NCBI GenBank assembly: GCA_000296795.1
Contig: BAFH01000004.1
Coordinates: 806,001 to 870,000 of the forward strand
Direction of reading: 5' to 3'
From: Candidatus Jettenia caeni
GTDB lineage: Bacteria; Planctomycetota; Brocadiia; Brocadiales; Brocadiaceae
DNA: 64,000 nucleotides
Shown: positions 43,240 to 52,605 of the stretch, piece by piece
Position numbering within the stretch: position 1 is the stretch's first letter
Layout: each line of letters begins with the position of its first letter
Made by a program: the position numbers and the translations under genes
The notes under the pieces: generated by a model
Seen by the model: the letters and a program-made list of their open reading frames with translations, nothing else
Database searches by the model: none
Told to the model about the DNA's origin: nothing

Positions 43240-45561
43240 ATGAGAAGCAGGATTTTTACTATTTCCTTTTTTATTTTCATGATAATAATGTGGATACATG
43301 ATCCACTCTTAGCTCAGGTTAAAAACTCACAATTACCACGCATTCCATCGTCACTGAGAATGCTCGATGAAAAAAGATATTTAACGAACTCACAAGCAGT
43401 AAGCCCGTTAGCACCTGGCGCCACACAGGCGCTACCCCCTTCTTCCAGTCTTCCTTCTACCGGAAGCCCAAATGCTTATCAAAGTGGTTCGTCTCTTACA
43501 CAATCATCTATATTATCCCAACAAGGAGTAGTAAACACGCAGGGATCTGATGTTTCCCAACCTACTATAGATTCGGCACAACAACAAGAGTCTCAAAGTA
43601 CAACTTCTACTCTAAACTCTGAAACCATTCAAATTCCGGATGCTGGTTTACAACCTGAGGTATTATCTTCTATTGAATCTGCGTTTCAGGATATATCGCT
43701 CGCACATTCACCAGCAGATGAGGGCGCTCCACTTATGGCTCTCCATCAGTTTGGATACTCTATCTTCAATCGCAATATTTCAACGTTTGCTCCGATAGAT
43801 AACGTCCCTGTAGGGTCAGATTATGTTTTAGGGCCTGGAGACGAATTACGAATCACCATATGGGGATCTTTGGAAAATACGTATATCCAAACTGTTGATC
43901 ATTATGGCCGGATATATTTACCTACTATAGGACCCGTGAGGGTATGGGGCCTCAACTTTTCTCAGGCAGAAAAATTGATTCTTGCGCATCTTTCACGGTA
44001 TTATAAGGATTTTCAATCGAGTGTAACTATGGGACACCTTAGGACCATCAGGATCTATATTGTAGGAGAGGTCGCCCAGCCCGGCGCTTACAACATCAGC
44101 GCACTCTCTACAATAACGAATGCGCTCTTTGCTGCAGGAGGTCCGAATAAAACAGGGTCGCTCAGGAATATCCAGCTAAAACGAAACCAGCACATGGTTG
44201 AGTATTTTGATTTCTATGATTTTCTTCTTCATGGTGATAAGAGCAGAGACCTGCGTTTAGAAGCAGGAGATGTAATTTTTGTCCCACCCATAGGTTCAAT
44301 CGCAGGAATAATGGGTAAAATAAAACGGCCCGCTATCTATGAGCTAAAAGAACCAATCCGTATAAACGATCTTATTACTATGGCCGGTGGTTTGACGCCA
44401 CAAAGTTATCTTAAGCGTGTACAGATTATCCGAACAAAACCAAATGCAGAACGAGAGGTCATTGATCTTGATCTTACTCATGCGGAAAAAGATGGAACTA
44501 CACCGAAAGGCATTGAACTACAAAACGGTGATCTGGTTATAATTTATCCAACGGATCCACGTATCTATAACACTTTTAGCCTTAATGGAAGTATCAAACA
44601 CCCTGGCGAATACGAGGTTAAGCCGGGAATAACAATAAGGCAAGTACTTCCACCAGAATCTCTCCTACCTGAGGCTTATCTGGATAACGTGGAAATTATT
44701 CGCTTTAAAGATGATTTGACGACCGAAGTTATTCATATAAATCTAAAGAAACTTTGGGAAGATGAACATGCACAAGACATATTCATTCAGCCTCATGATC
44801 TCATTACGGTAAGAAGTGAGTTTAAGGCTCCCGAGTCTATAACTCTCACAGGAGAATTTAAACGCCCGGGAACTTATACGATACAGCCTGGGGAACGCCT
44901 AAGTTCTGTAATCCGGCGCGCCGGAAATTTTACCAATGTGGCTTATTTAAAGGGGGCTGTATTTACCCGAAAAGCAGTACAGGTAAGAGAAAAAGAAATG
45001 CTAGATCAATTTGTAAAGCAATATGAGGAGGGTCTCTTAGCTGAGGGACAAGCGCTTCTCAGCTACAGCGCAGAAAATAGGAGTATCCGAGAACTTGAAA
45101 TAGCACAGAGACGTCAGCAACTAAAGCTAATAGCTTCAAGAGTTACTTTAGGTAGAATTGTTATCCATCTGGATACTATAGAGAAATTTGAGGGATCACA
45201 AAATGACTTGATCCTGCAAGATGGAGACATCTTAACAGTACCCCGGGAACCAGTAGAGGTTATGGTTTTAGGCAGTGTGCGAAACCCAACTTCTTTTGTT
45301 TACAAAAACGGCAAGAATATTCAATATTACCTGAATCGTGGAGGTGGTTTTTCAAAGGCTGCCGATAAAAAAGAAATATATCTGCTCAAGGCTGATGGTT
45401 CCGCCCTTATAGGGTTTTTAAAGTTAAGGAATATTGACCCTGGCGATGCGATTGTTGTACCTCCAAAGATTGAAATAAAGGATTGGACATGGATAAAGGA
45501 TGTTGCTACCATAGCTGGTCAAACTGCTCTTACTTTTGCTGCATTGTCAATTTTGCTTTAA
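43240..45561 (+). CDS. Polysaccharide export protein with many SLBB repeats (Wza-type)
   Basis: 773 residues, much longer than Wza (about 380). Signal peptide MRSRIFTISFFIFMIIMW to LLAQ. A Ser/Gln/Pro-rich stretch (30-150) is followed by the Poly_export domain, VLGPGDELRITIWGSLENTY and GRIYLPTIGPVRVWGL. At least five to six SLBB repeats follow, each with a pattern like TIRIYIVGEVAQPGAYNISA or SFNGSIKHPGEYEV. The C-terminal part ends in a hydrophobic segment (WIKDVATIAGQTALTFAALS). It is the outer-membrane channel of the exported polysaccharide. It begins the plus-strand operon with the chain-length gene 12 bases downstream. Confidence 0.9.
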   Translation: MRSRIFTISFFIFMIIMWIHDPLLAQVKNSQLPRIPSSLRMLDEKRYLTNSQAVSPLAPGATQALPPSSSLPSTGSPNAYQSGSSLTQSSILSQQGVVNTQGSDVSQPTIDSAQQQESQSTTSTLNSETIQIPDAGLQPEVLSSIESAFQDISLAHSPADEGAPLMALHQFGYSIFNRNISTFAPIDNVPVGSDYVLGPGDELRITIWGSLENTYIQTVDHYGRIYLPTIGPVRVWGLNFSQAEKLILAHLSRYYKDFQSSVTMGHLRTIRIYIVGEVAQPGAYNISALSTITNALFAAGGPNKTGSLRNIQLKRNQHMVEYFDFYDFLLHGDKSRDLRLEAGDVIFVPPIGSIAGIMGKIKRPAIYELKEPIRINDLITMAGGLTPQSYLKRVQIIRTKPNAEREVIDLDLTHAEKDGTTPKGIELQNGDLVIIYPTDPRIYNTFSLNGSIKHPGEYEVKPGITIRQVLPPESLLPEAYLDNVEIIRFKDDLTTEVIHINLKKLWEDEHAQDIFIQPHDLITVRSEFKAPESITLTGEFKRPGTYTIQPGERLSSVIRRAGNFTNVAYLKGAVFTRKAVQVREKEMLDQFVKQYEEGLLAEGQALLSYSAENRSIRELEIAQRRQQLKLIASRVTLGRIVIHLDTIEKFEGSQNDLILQDGDILTVPREPVEVMVLGSVRNPTSFVYKNGKNIQYYLNRGGGFSKAADKKEIYLLKADGSALIGFLKLRNIDPGDAIVVPPKIEIKDWTWIKDVATIAGQTALTFAALSILL

Positions 45562-45573
45562 GGAGAATTTTTC

Positions 45574-46806
45574 ATGGTAGAGCAACAATACCAGCAACAA
45601 CAAGCTGAAGATGAAATTAACCTGCTTGAATACTGGTATGTAATTTGGAAACATAAAATATTACTGGGAATCATCTTCTTAACTTCAGTTGCAGGCGCAT
45701 TGATATTTTGTTTACTCTCTTCAAAGATCTATCAATCTACTGCATCAATCCTTACTCCGGCTGAAACATCGGATGATCTTATGAGCAATCTTGGAGGCGC
45801 GGCTAACCTTGCTCAAGCCGCTGGAATTTCAATACCTTCTTTAACGCAAAACCGGGATATCTATTTAAGTATTTTGAAAAGCCGGACCATGAAAGATTAT
45901 ATTATCACTCAGTTTAAACTCAAGGAATATTACGATAAATTATATATTGAAGACGTGCTCGAATGTTTGGATGATGTTACCAACATTTCCGAAACAGAAG
46001 AAGAAGGCGCAATCTCCATTACTGTAGAAGATAAGAACCCTCAAATGGCAGCGGATATTGCTAATACATACGTAGATTATCTGGATCGTCTTGTAGCACA
46101 GTTTGGAACCGGCGCCGCGAGCCGGCAACGCCATTTTATTGCAGAGCAATTATTAAAAACAGAAAGTAATCTGCAGGCGGCGGAAGAAGCTTTAAAACAA
46201 TTCAAGGAAAAACATCGTACCATCGCCCTTGAAGAACAGGCAAAGGGAGCTATCGAGGCAGGAGCTACTCTCAAGGGAGAAATAATGGCTGCTGAAGTGC
46301 AATTACAAGTAATGCAGGATTTTGCTAAAGCAAACCATCCGGAGGTCATTAAACTGAAGCGCAGAATTGAAGAATTAAAACACCAACTTGCCAAATCGCA
46401 ATACAGTAGTGGCTTAGACCTGCCTTCAAGCACGAACAATCCTAACCATTACCAAAAAGAAATTTATCTTCCGGTAGCCAATGTCCCTCAGGTAACCTTA
46501 GAGCTTGTCAGATTAATGCGTAATGTAAAGATAGAGGAAACGCTCTATACCTTTCTGAAACAGGAATTAGAGGAAGCCAAGATCGCTGAGGTAAAAGATA
46601 CGCCATCAGTCCAAATCTTAGACCGAGCTGTTCCTGCAGAAAAAAAATCGAAACCCAAGACGAAGATTTTTATCGCTGTTGCAGGATTCATGAGCCTCAT
46701 ATTGGGTATCTTTGGTATCTTCTCAAAAGAATATATTGAAAAGCAGAGGTTAAGGATAGCTGAATCTGCAGAAATTAGTCGAAGAAAATCCACGACCAAT
46801 GTTTAA
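45574..46806 (+). CDS. Chain-length determinant protein (Wzz/PCP family)
   Basis: 410 residues. N-terminal membrane helix (about 33-53, ILLGIIFLTSVAGALIFCLL), a large periplasmic coiled-coil domain (about 150-350, with QLLKTESNLQAAEEALKQFK) and a second helix near residues 370-390 (FIAVAGFMSLILGIFGIF) in the right place for a polysaccharide co-polymerase. The C-terminal tail is short and basic, without a tyrosine-kinase domain. It sets polymer length in Wzx/Wzy-type export. It has AAGGAG before its ATG. Its end overlaps the start of the Wzi-like gene by 8 bases. Confidence 0.9.
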   Translation: MVEQQYQQQQAEDEINLLEYWYVIWKHKILLGIIFLTSVAGALIFCLLSSKIYQSTASILTPAETSDDLMSNLGGAANLAQAAGISIPSLTQNRDIYLSILKSRTMKDYIITQFKLKEYYDKLYIEDVLECLDDVTNISETEEEGAISITVEDKNPQMAADIANTYVDYLDRLVAQFGTGAASRQRHFIAEQLLKTESNLQAAEEALKQFKEKHRTIALEEQAKGAIEAGATLKGEIMAAEVQLQVMQDFAKANHPEVIKLKRRIEELKHQLAKSQYSSGLDLPSSTNNPNHYQKEIYLPVANVPQVTLELVRLMRNVKIEETLYTFLKQELEEAKIAEVKDTPSVQILDRAVPAEKKSKPKTKIFIAVAGFMSLILGIFGIFSKEYIEKQRLRIAESAEISRRKSTTNV

Positions 46807-48445
46807 TAACCAAACCACAATGTTTCTCTGGCAACGATGGAAAGTATGCTACCTGGTAATCTTACCGTACCTTTTATTTGCTGTTTATTCTGTCGTACTC
46901 ATTCCGCCACTTCAAGCAGGTGATAGAACTAACGTTCCGTTAAAAAACTGGGGTGGATTCTCTTTATTCCGCTCATGGGTTTATGACGCACTGGAAAAGA
47001 TTGTTCTTGCAGGATTAGCAGACCAGGCGCTCCTCAATACCAAGCCGCTGAGCCGAATGGAAGCAGCCAGGATTGTTGCACAGGCAATACACAAACTGGA
47101 ACAAGACTATGGTGATTATAATGACCGCAATTATTTAGAAGATTTGCTTTACAAGCTTATAGAAGAATTTGGCAGTGAATTGGCAGAAATGGGGGTAAAG
47201 ACACCACTCAATTATGAGGCACAACCAAAATTTTTGAATCTCAAACCTGTGGATAATATTCAATTCGGAAATGCTTTAGCCAATAATTCACAGAAGCCCG
47301 TTAACAATTTTGGACGAAGCTTTAGTGAAGGAATAAATACAGACTTTACTTTCGACGGAAGGAACCAATTAGGGGACTTCCTGTCACTGTATTATCAGCC
47401 AGAGTTTTTTTTGAATAAAGATGGCTCTCAGGGTCGATTACAAATCGGTTATGCAAAACTCACACTCTGGAATACAGAACTTGAAGTGGGACGTGACAGT
47501 CTCTGGTGGGGACCTGGATATCATGGCTCAATGCTCTTTTCTAACAACGCTCCCCCGCTTGACCAGATACGGCTTGGCTCAGCAGAGCCTTTCAGACTTC
47601 CCTGGATTTTTCGTCATATCGGCCCAATCAAGGCGACAACATTTGTAGGAAAACTCGATGGTAATCAAATACCTTCTCATCCTCTTGTAGGTGGCTATCG
47701 CATTAGCTTAGCTCCTTCCCGCTTTGTGGAGATAGGTCATGGTCGTGCTTACCAATTTGCTGGTGACGGACGTGGCTATACGATAAAAGACTTTCCTGGA
47801 ACCATCTTTCAAACCACTACATCAGAAGATGTTGATGATCCGGATAGTAACAGAAATGTTAACAATCTGTTATCTCTTGATATCACAGTAAGAATACCCA
47901 ATGTAGATCGCTATATTTTTATTGCCCGGGATGTATCTCTCTATGGTGAGATGGGATGGGATGACACCCGAAAGGGTTGGATTTACCCTAAGCAACCAGG
48001 TGGAATTGTGGGTACTTATCTCACGGGCTTTTTAGGAGATCCAAAACTCGATTTTCGGCTCGAATATGCCAAGAGTACTTCTATCATGTTTACCCATAAT
48101 AATATTTATGAAAACGGATTTATATACAGAGATTCTGTCCTTTCTCATTTTATTGGAACTGATGGAAGTGAGCTTTATGCGCGCCTTAGCCGGTGGATTA
48201 ATGAGGACATCCTCCTGGGATTTCAGGCAAGCCGGGCTGAGATTGGCACCACACAACATGATCTTGTTGGAAAATTACCGCATGAGAAGCGCTATTCGTT
48301 TGGATTAGACGTCTCTTACCAGGTCTCAGACCGTTCCTCTATTTTTCTGCAATACGACTTTTCCCGCATTACCAATCACGACTTTGTCAGTGGGGAAAGA
48401 CAGAACGATCACCTCTTTAGATTCGAATTTACCTACTCATTATAA
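46799..48445 (+). CDS. Wzi-type capsule assembly outer-membrane protein
   Basis: 548 residues. A signal segment near residues 10-38 is followed by an SLH-like stretch (PLSRMEAARIVAQAIHKLEQ). The Wzi-type beta-barrel follows, with ELEVGRDSLWWGPGYHGSML, SNNAPPLDQIRLGSAEPFRL, and barrel strands ending LFRFEFTYSL with a terminal aromatic-type residue pattern. Wzi anchors or assembles surface polysaccharide at the cell surface. Its start overlaps the chain-length gene, so the three genes are one operon. Confidence 0.85.
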   Translation: MFNNQTTMFLWQRWKVCYLVILPYLLFAVYSVVLIPPLQAGDRTNVPLKNWGGFSLFRSWVYDALEKIVLAGLADQALLNTKPLSRMEAARIVAQAIHKLEQDYGDYNDRNYLEDLLYKLIEEFGSELAEMGVKTPLNYEAQPKFLNLKPVDNIQFGNALANNSQKPVNNFGRSFSEGINTDFTFDGRNQLGDFLSLYYQPEFFLNKDGSQGRLQIGYAKLTLWNTELEVGRDSLWWGPGYHGSMLFSNNAPPLDQIRLGSAEPFRLPWIFRHIGPIKATTFVGKLDGNQIPSHPLVGGYRISLAPSRFVEIGHGRAYQFAGDGRGYTIKDFPGTIFQTTTSEDVDDPDSNRNVNNLLSLDITVRIPNVDRYIFIARDVSLYGEMGWDDTRKGWIYPKQPGGIVGTYLTGFLGDPKLDFRLEYAKSTSIMFTHNNIYENGFIYRDSVLSHFIGTDGSELYARLSRWINEDILLGFQASRAEIGTTQHDLVGKLPHEKRYSFGLDVSYQVSDRSSIFLQYDFSRITNHDFVSGERQNDHLFRFEFTYSL

Positions 48446-48720
48446 AAAACATTCATTTCTCCCACTCCCCTCCTCTATACTTGTGAGTAAAGATGAGTTT
48501 TAAAGGGAGAATAAGGGGATTATCAAGAAATTAACAACCCCTGCGTCTCCTTTATAATGAGGATTAAGTGTTCAGTCACTCCTCCTTCGCAATGATATAA
48601 TATTGCCTTTTTAAACAGCTCTTATCCGTAATACCCTTACGATCCAACAGTATTTTGAGTAACTATAGATAACTTAAGGAGAAATGCTCCGTTGCTATTC
48701 TTTTCCTATCTACGTTTCAT
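48446..48720. other. Gap after the Wzi gene
   Basis: AT-rich with no clear terminator; contains only short repeats. The structured repeat array begins at about 48721. Confidence 0.3.
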
Positions 48721-49070
48721 TAAGCATTCGGCGACTTTTATCTCTTAATAAGAACGTAGGACAAGGCTTCAGCCTTGCCTCCCCGCTAGAATGTATACAC
48801 CGGGATAGCAACCCGAAAGGGACCCTACGGAATTGAAGTTCCTATACATTTAATGAGGCCTTCGGCGACTTTTAAATCGTAAAGACGTGCAGTGGCAAGG
48901 CGCGCCTTGCCACTACGTAGTTTGTTTGAATTTCCTATACATTAAAACAAACCTTCGGCCGCCTTTTTCTTACTAAGGCGTAGGGCAAGGCTTTAGCCTT
49001 GCTTCCCCGCCTGAATGTGCACGGGGATAGCAACTCTAAAGGGTTACCCTACAGAATTGAAATTCTTATA
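48721..49070. repeat. Three-copy structured repeat array, two copies cloverleaf-like
   Basis: Copies begin with a (C/A)TTCGGC box (48727, 48860, 48952) and end in a T(C/T)(C/T)TATACATT box (48845, 48937, 49068). Copies A and C fold into the same shape: outer stem (A: CGTAGG 48755-48760 with CCTACG 48824-48829; C: GTAGGG 48980-48985 with CCCTAC 49047-49052) enclosing three hairpins. Arm 1: CAAGGCT/AGCCTTG in both. Arm 2: CCCG/CGGG versus CCCCG/CGGGG. Arm 3: CCC-GAAA-GGG versus AACTC-TAAA-GGGTT. Copy B has collapsed into one palindrome, AGTGGCAAGGCG/CGCCTTGCCACT (48891-48914). Arm 3 and the outer stem differ in sequence but keep pairing, a sign of selection for structure. Confidence 0.7.
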
Positions 49071-49151
49071 CATTACACGAGATTGTAAACCAGGATATAC
49101 CATAATTCTGATGAATATATCTATACCTTTAATTATCCGTAAAAATGCACA

Positions 49152-50177
49152 TTATATATCGTAGTACATTCGATACCACGTTACAAATTCTTCGATTCCC
49201 TTCTCAATCGGAGTTGATGGTTTAAAGCCTACATCCGCTACCAAATCGTCAATATCAGCATATGTAGCATGCACATCCCCTTTTTGCATGGGTAAGAAAT
49301 TTTTTTCTGCCCTTTTACCAAGACATGCCTCCACTACTTCAATAAACCTCATCAGCTCGACAGGATTATTATTGCCGATATTATAAAGCCTATAGGGCGC
49401 GTAGCTTGATGCTGAATCGGGATTATCTCCACTCCACTGGGCATTAGATTCAGGGGTCTTGTCTGTTACCCTGACTACGCCCTCTACAATATCATCGATG
49501 TAGGTAAAATCCCTTTTCATTTTTCCATGGTTAAATACGTCTATCGGTTTCCCTTCTATGATGGCCTTTGTGAATAAAAAGTATGCCATGTCAGGTCTGC
49601 CCCACGGGCCATAGACCGTGAAGAATCTGAGTCCTGTACAGGGGATGTTGTAGAGACTTGCATAGGTATGCGCCATAAGTTCATTTGCTTTTTTGGTCGC
49701 TGCATACAGAGAAACAGGATGGTCTACATTATGATGCACGGAAAATGGCATCTTTGTGTTGGCGCCGTACACTGAACTCGATGAGGCGAAAACAAGGTGT
49801 TTAATATGGTTATGTCTGCAGCCTTCGAGGATATTCAGGAATCCACAAATATTACTGTCGATATACGCATAAGGATTTTTTAATGAATATCTCACACCAG
49901 CCTGTGCCGCGAGGTTTACCACCACATGAAATCCTTTTTCAGAGAAGAGCTTTATAATCCTATCCTTGTCTGAGAGATCCATTCTGATAAACTCGAAGTT
50001 CTTTTTTCCTTCGAGTTGTTTTAATCTGTTGAGTTTCAAAGTAACATCGTAGTAATTATTAATATTATCAATACCGATAACATCATCACCACGCTCAATA
50101 AGTTTTTTACAGAGATGGAAACCGATAAAACCGGCTGCACCGGTCACTAAAATCCGCGTTGGATGTCGGGTAGTCAA
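49152..50177 (-). CDS. UDP-glucuronate 4-epimerase-like NAD-dependent epimerase
   Basis: 341 residues from a TTG start preceded by GGGAGAA. Short-chain-type epimerase: NAD-binding [18 protein letters not shown] (9-26), catalytic SSSSVYG and YAATKKANE (Tyr-x3-Lys), then [18 protein letters not shown]. The long form with the ARAGVRYS-type [12 protein letters not shown] and the [14 protein letters not shown] segment is typical of UDP-GlcA 4-epimerase (CapI/LspL), which supplies galacturonate. Other sugar-4-epimerases are possible. It is transcribed after manC (17-base gap), so both serve polymer precursors. Confidence 0.87.
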   Translation of the reverse strand: MTTRHPTRILVTGAAGFIGFHLCKKLIERGDDVIGIDNINNYYDVTLKLNRLKQLEGKKNFEFIRMDLSDKDRIIKLFSEKGFHVVVNLAAQAGVRYSLKNPYAYIDSNICGFLNILEGCRHNHIKHLVFASSSSVYGANTKMPFSVHHNVDHPVSLYAATKKANELMAHTYASLYNIPCTGLRFFTVYGPWGRPDMAYFLFTKAIIEGKPIDVFNHGKMKRDFTYIDDIVEGVVRVTDKTPESNAQWSGDNPDSASSYAPYRLYNIGNNNPVELMRFIEVVEACLGKRAEKNFLPMQKGDVHATYADIDDLVADVGFKPSTPIEKGIEEFVTWYRMYYDI

Positions 50178-50194
50178 TGAATAATTCTCCCTAT

Positions 50195-51592
50195 TTAATC
50201 AGTTTTTGTTCTGTCATATACATCATCCATTCTCACAATATCATCTTCTTCGACATATTCTCCATTTTGAACTTCTATTATCTCGAGTTGTATTTTACCG
50301 GGGTTTTCAAGCCTATGTGGCATCGATTTTGGTATGTAGATACTCTCATTCTCATGCATGAACGTTTCTTCGCCACCAACAATTACTTTTGCTGCGCCTT
50401 TGATAACTACCCAGTGTTCAGACCTGTGATGGTGCATCTGCATGCTCAGTTTTTCATTTGGATTTACCACTATCCGTTTGATTTTATACCTTAGCCCTTC
50501 TTCAAGAACCGTATAGCTTCCCCACGGCCTGTAAGTTGTAACATGTTCTTCTCCTTCACTTCTTGCATTTTCTTTTAGTTTATTTACAATATCCTTTACC
50601 TTCTGAGCTTCGCCTTTTTTTGCAACGAGTATGGCATCGTCAGTCTCAATAATTAAACAATCTTCCAATCCTATAGTTGATATCAATCTCTTATTGCCAA
50701 GAATAAGTGTGCCTCTTGTATTAATAGATATAACATTGCCTATTTTAACATTTCCGCTCTCATCTTTATCCAGGACATCAAATAATGAATCCCATGAGCC
50801 TATATCATTCCAGTATAAGTCGAGAGGCAGGGTTATTACCTTATCTGACTTTTCCATTATCGCATAATCGATCGATATATCAGGCATTTGGATAAAGGTT
50901 GATAATATTTCATCAAAGCCCTTATCAAGTTCCTTATGTATCCGGGGCGCATATTTTTTGAATTCTTCCATTATAGTCCCTATGGTAAAGGCAAACATAC
51001 CGGAATTCCAGTAATAATTGCCTTCGTTAAGATAACATTGTGCCGTTTCTCTATCGGGCTTCTCGGTAAATTTCTCCGCGTTACAATATCTTTGTTTATC
51101 ATGAAGACCCTGTCTGTTGCATTTGATGTATCCGTATCCGGTTTCAGGTTTTGTAGGCTGAATTCCAAAGGTAACGATAAAACCATCCTTTGCAATCTCC
51201 TCTGCTTCCTTCAGATATTCCCTGAACTTCTCAACCGGTCTGATTATATGGTCAGAGGGTGATACGAAAATTACTTCATCTTTATCGCACCCCAATTTAT
51301 CTATACAGTACTTAATTCCAAGAGCTATTGCAGGCGCTGTATTCCTGCTTCCCGGTTCAAGTATTGAATGAGTGACAGATAAAGCACTTAATTCAGATAT
51401 AACATAAAATTTATAATCGCTTTTTGTCATGATAATAATATCGCCTGGTGGAATACTGGTCATTAGCCTTTCCACAGTTTGCTTCAAAAGGGATTTGTCT
51501 TCATTCAATTTGAGAAATTGCTTTGGAAAATTTTGTCTACTTAGTGGCCAAAGCCTTGTACCAGAGCCCCCTGCAAGGATTAACGCCTTCAT
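50195..51592 (-). CDS. manC: Mannose-1-phosphate guanylyltransferase / mannose-6-phosphate isomerase
   Basis: 465 residues from the ATG at 51592, preceded by GGAGG; longer starts are rejected. Bifunctional ManC/AlgA-type: nucleotidyltransferase [20 protein letters not shown] at the N-terminus with [25 protein letters not shown] and [12 protein letters not shown], and a C-terminal cupin isomerase domain with [33 protein letters not shown]. It makes GDP-mannose, the precursor of mannose, fucose and GDP-rhamnose-type units. It is first in the operon with the epimerase. Confidence 0.95.
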   Translation of the reverse strand: MKALILAGGSGTRLWPLSRQNFPKQFLKLNEDKSLLKQTVERLMTSIPPGDIIIMTKSDYKFYVISELSALSVTHSILEPGSRNTAPAIALGIKYCIDKLGCDKDEVIFVSPSDHIIRPVEKFREYLKEAEEIAKDGFIVTFGIQPTKPETGYGYIKCNRQGLHDKQRYCNAEKFTEKPDRETAQCYLNEGNYYWNSGMFAFTIGTIMEEFKKYAPRIHKELDKGFDEILSTFIQMPDISIDYAIMEKSDKVITLPLDLYWNDIGSWDSLFDVLDKDESGNVKIGNVISINTRGTLILGNKRLISTIGLEDCLIIETDDAILVAKKGEAQKVKDIVNKLKENARSEGEEHVTTYRPWGSYTVLEEGLRYKIKRIVVNPNEKLSMQMHHHRSEHWVVIKGAAKVIVGGEETFMHENESIYIPKSMPHRLENPGKIQLEIIEVQNGEYVEEDDIVRMDDVYDRTKTD

Positions 51593-51685
51593 TGTACCTC
51601 CGGAGTTTATCGAGAAAATAGGAATTACTGTTATCAATACCTTTATGAGAATTATGGTAACACTTTCGTTTTTTGAAAAAATACC

Positions 51686-51860
51686 GTGAGAAGCTCCGAT
51701 GGAAGCAACGTGAAAAGCTCCATGAGGAGCGAAATGTTTATAGATAAATCTCTGTCACAATCAAGCTCCATCGGAGCGGCATGGTGTCTCTGTGCTAAGG
51801 TTACATACCGCTCCGATGGAGCTAAGGTTTTGTATATACATTTTCTATAAATATTTCACC
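51686..51860. repeat. REP-like array of GCTCC/GGAGC hairpins
   Basis: Several GCTCC-N3-GGAGC hairpins occur in 51690-51860. The clearest is a long dyad: AGCTCCATCGGAGCGG (51764-51779) with exact inverted CCGCTCCGATGGAGCT (51808-51823). Other partial copies are AAGCTCCGATGGAAGC (about 51692) and AAGCTCCATGAGGAGC (about 51715). GTTTATAGATAAAT-type and TATACATTTTCTATAAATAT ends follow. It lies upstream of manC on the minus strand. Confidence 0.7.
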
Positions 51861-52188
51861 CCTATGGGGTTGTTTTTCAAAAAACTACGGTGTTAAATAT
51901 CTGACCATAAATTCTTGCACAATTTTCCAGAGTGTTTTACATGAGATTTTGTAACGTACAAAAACTTGTGGTCTGGTACTTAAAATCCTGAATCAGGCGA
52001 AGTATATCATAATTGAACGGATACGCAAACAGATTTTTGTTCTTTTGACCTCTAAAGAAAAAACCCTTTTATCATATTTTTTCAAAAATATTAAATTTTG
52101 TATTTGTTTCGTTACATTAAAAATTTATCTCAAATAGCGAGCTTAAAATAATTTGAGTATTTTCGGCAAAAATATTTTTTTATTTTAC
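51861..52188. other. AT-rich gap between manC and the WecA-type gene promoter
   Basis: The genes diverge here. Apart from the REP-like array to the left and the promoter at 52189-52217, no gene or RNA was seen. Confidence 0.3.
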
Positions 52189-52217
52189 TTGACAGAGAAA
52201 CCAATCAATGTTATATA
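52189..52217 (+). promoter_or_regulatory. Strong sigma-70-like promoter with a long leader
   Basis: TTGACA (52189-52194), a 17-base spacer and TATATA (52212-52217). Predicted start near 52224. The first gene on this strand begins at 52606, so the leader would be about 380 bases, long enough for leader regulation or a small RNA. It contains a very short frame starting near 52252 (MMICLKRLCNLK) that looks insignificant. Confidence 0.6.
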
Positions 52218-52605
52218 GAGTGCCAAATTTTAGCAGCAAGTAGGAATACAATGATGATCTGTCTGAAGAGATTATGCAATTTGAAGTGAAGAGTTTTGAA
52301 AGTTCTTTGAAGTGTTGTTAAAAAGTATCATCTTACCATCGAACTGTTTACTGTTTGAGGAATTGTGTCTTGAGAGTGAAGGTTTTTATCTTTCAGTATC
52401 TTTGCGAGATGCTTGCGCATAGTTATTTTGCCTCAAAATAATCAAGCAGTCTACTTCTGTAGCTTACTTATGAAACATTTATCATGTATCCGGGAAGAGA
52501 GGTTGATCATGGTGTGAATATCTATGAAGAAAGTGTTGATGTGCAGTACATTGAGCTTACCTTTTATTATACCTTAAAACATTTTCTATGATATTTTAAC
52601 AAACT
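52218..52605. other. Leader region of the WecA-type gene
   Basis: 388 bases with no recognised riboswitch, terminator or gene. The sequence includes several direct TTGAAGTG/TTGAAAG words and a TGCTTGCGCATAG-type segment. It may carry the regulation of exopolysaccharide initiation. Confidence 0.25.
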
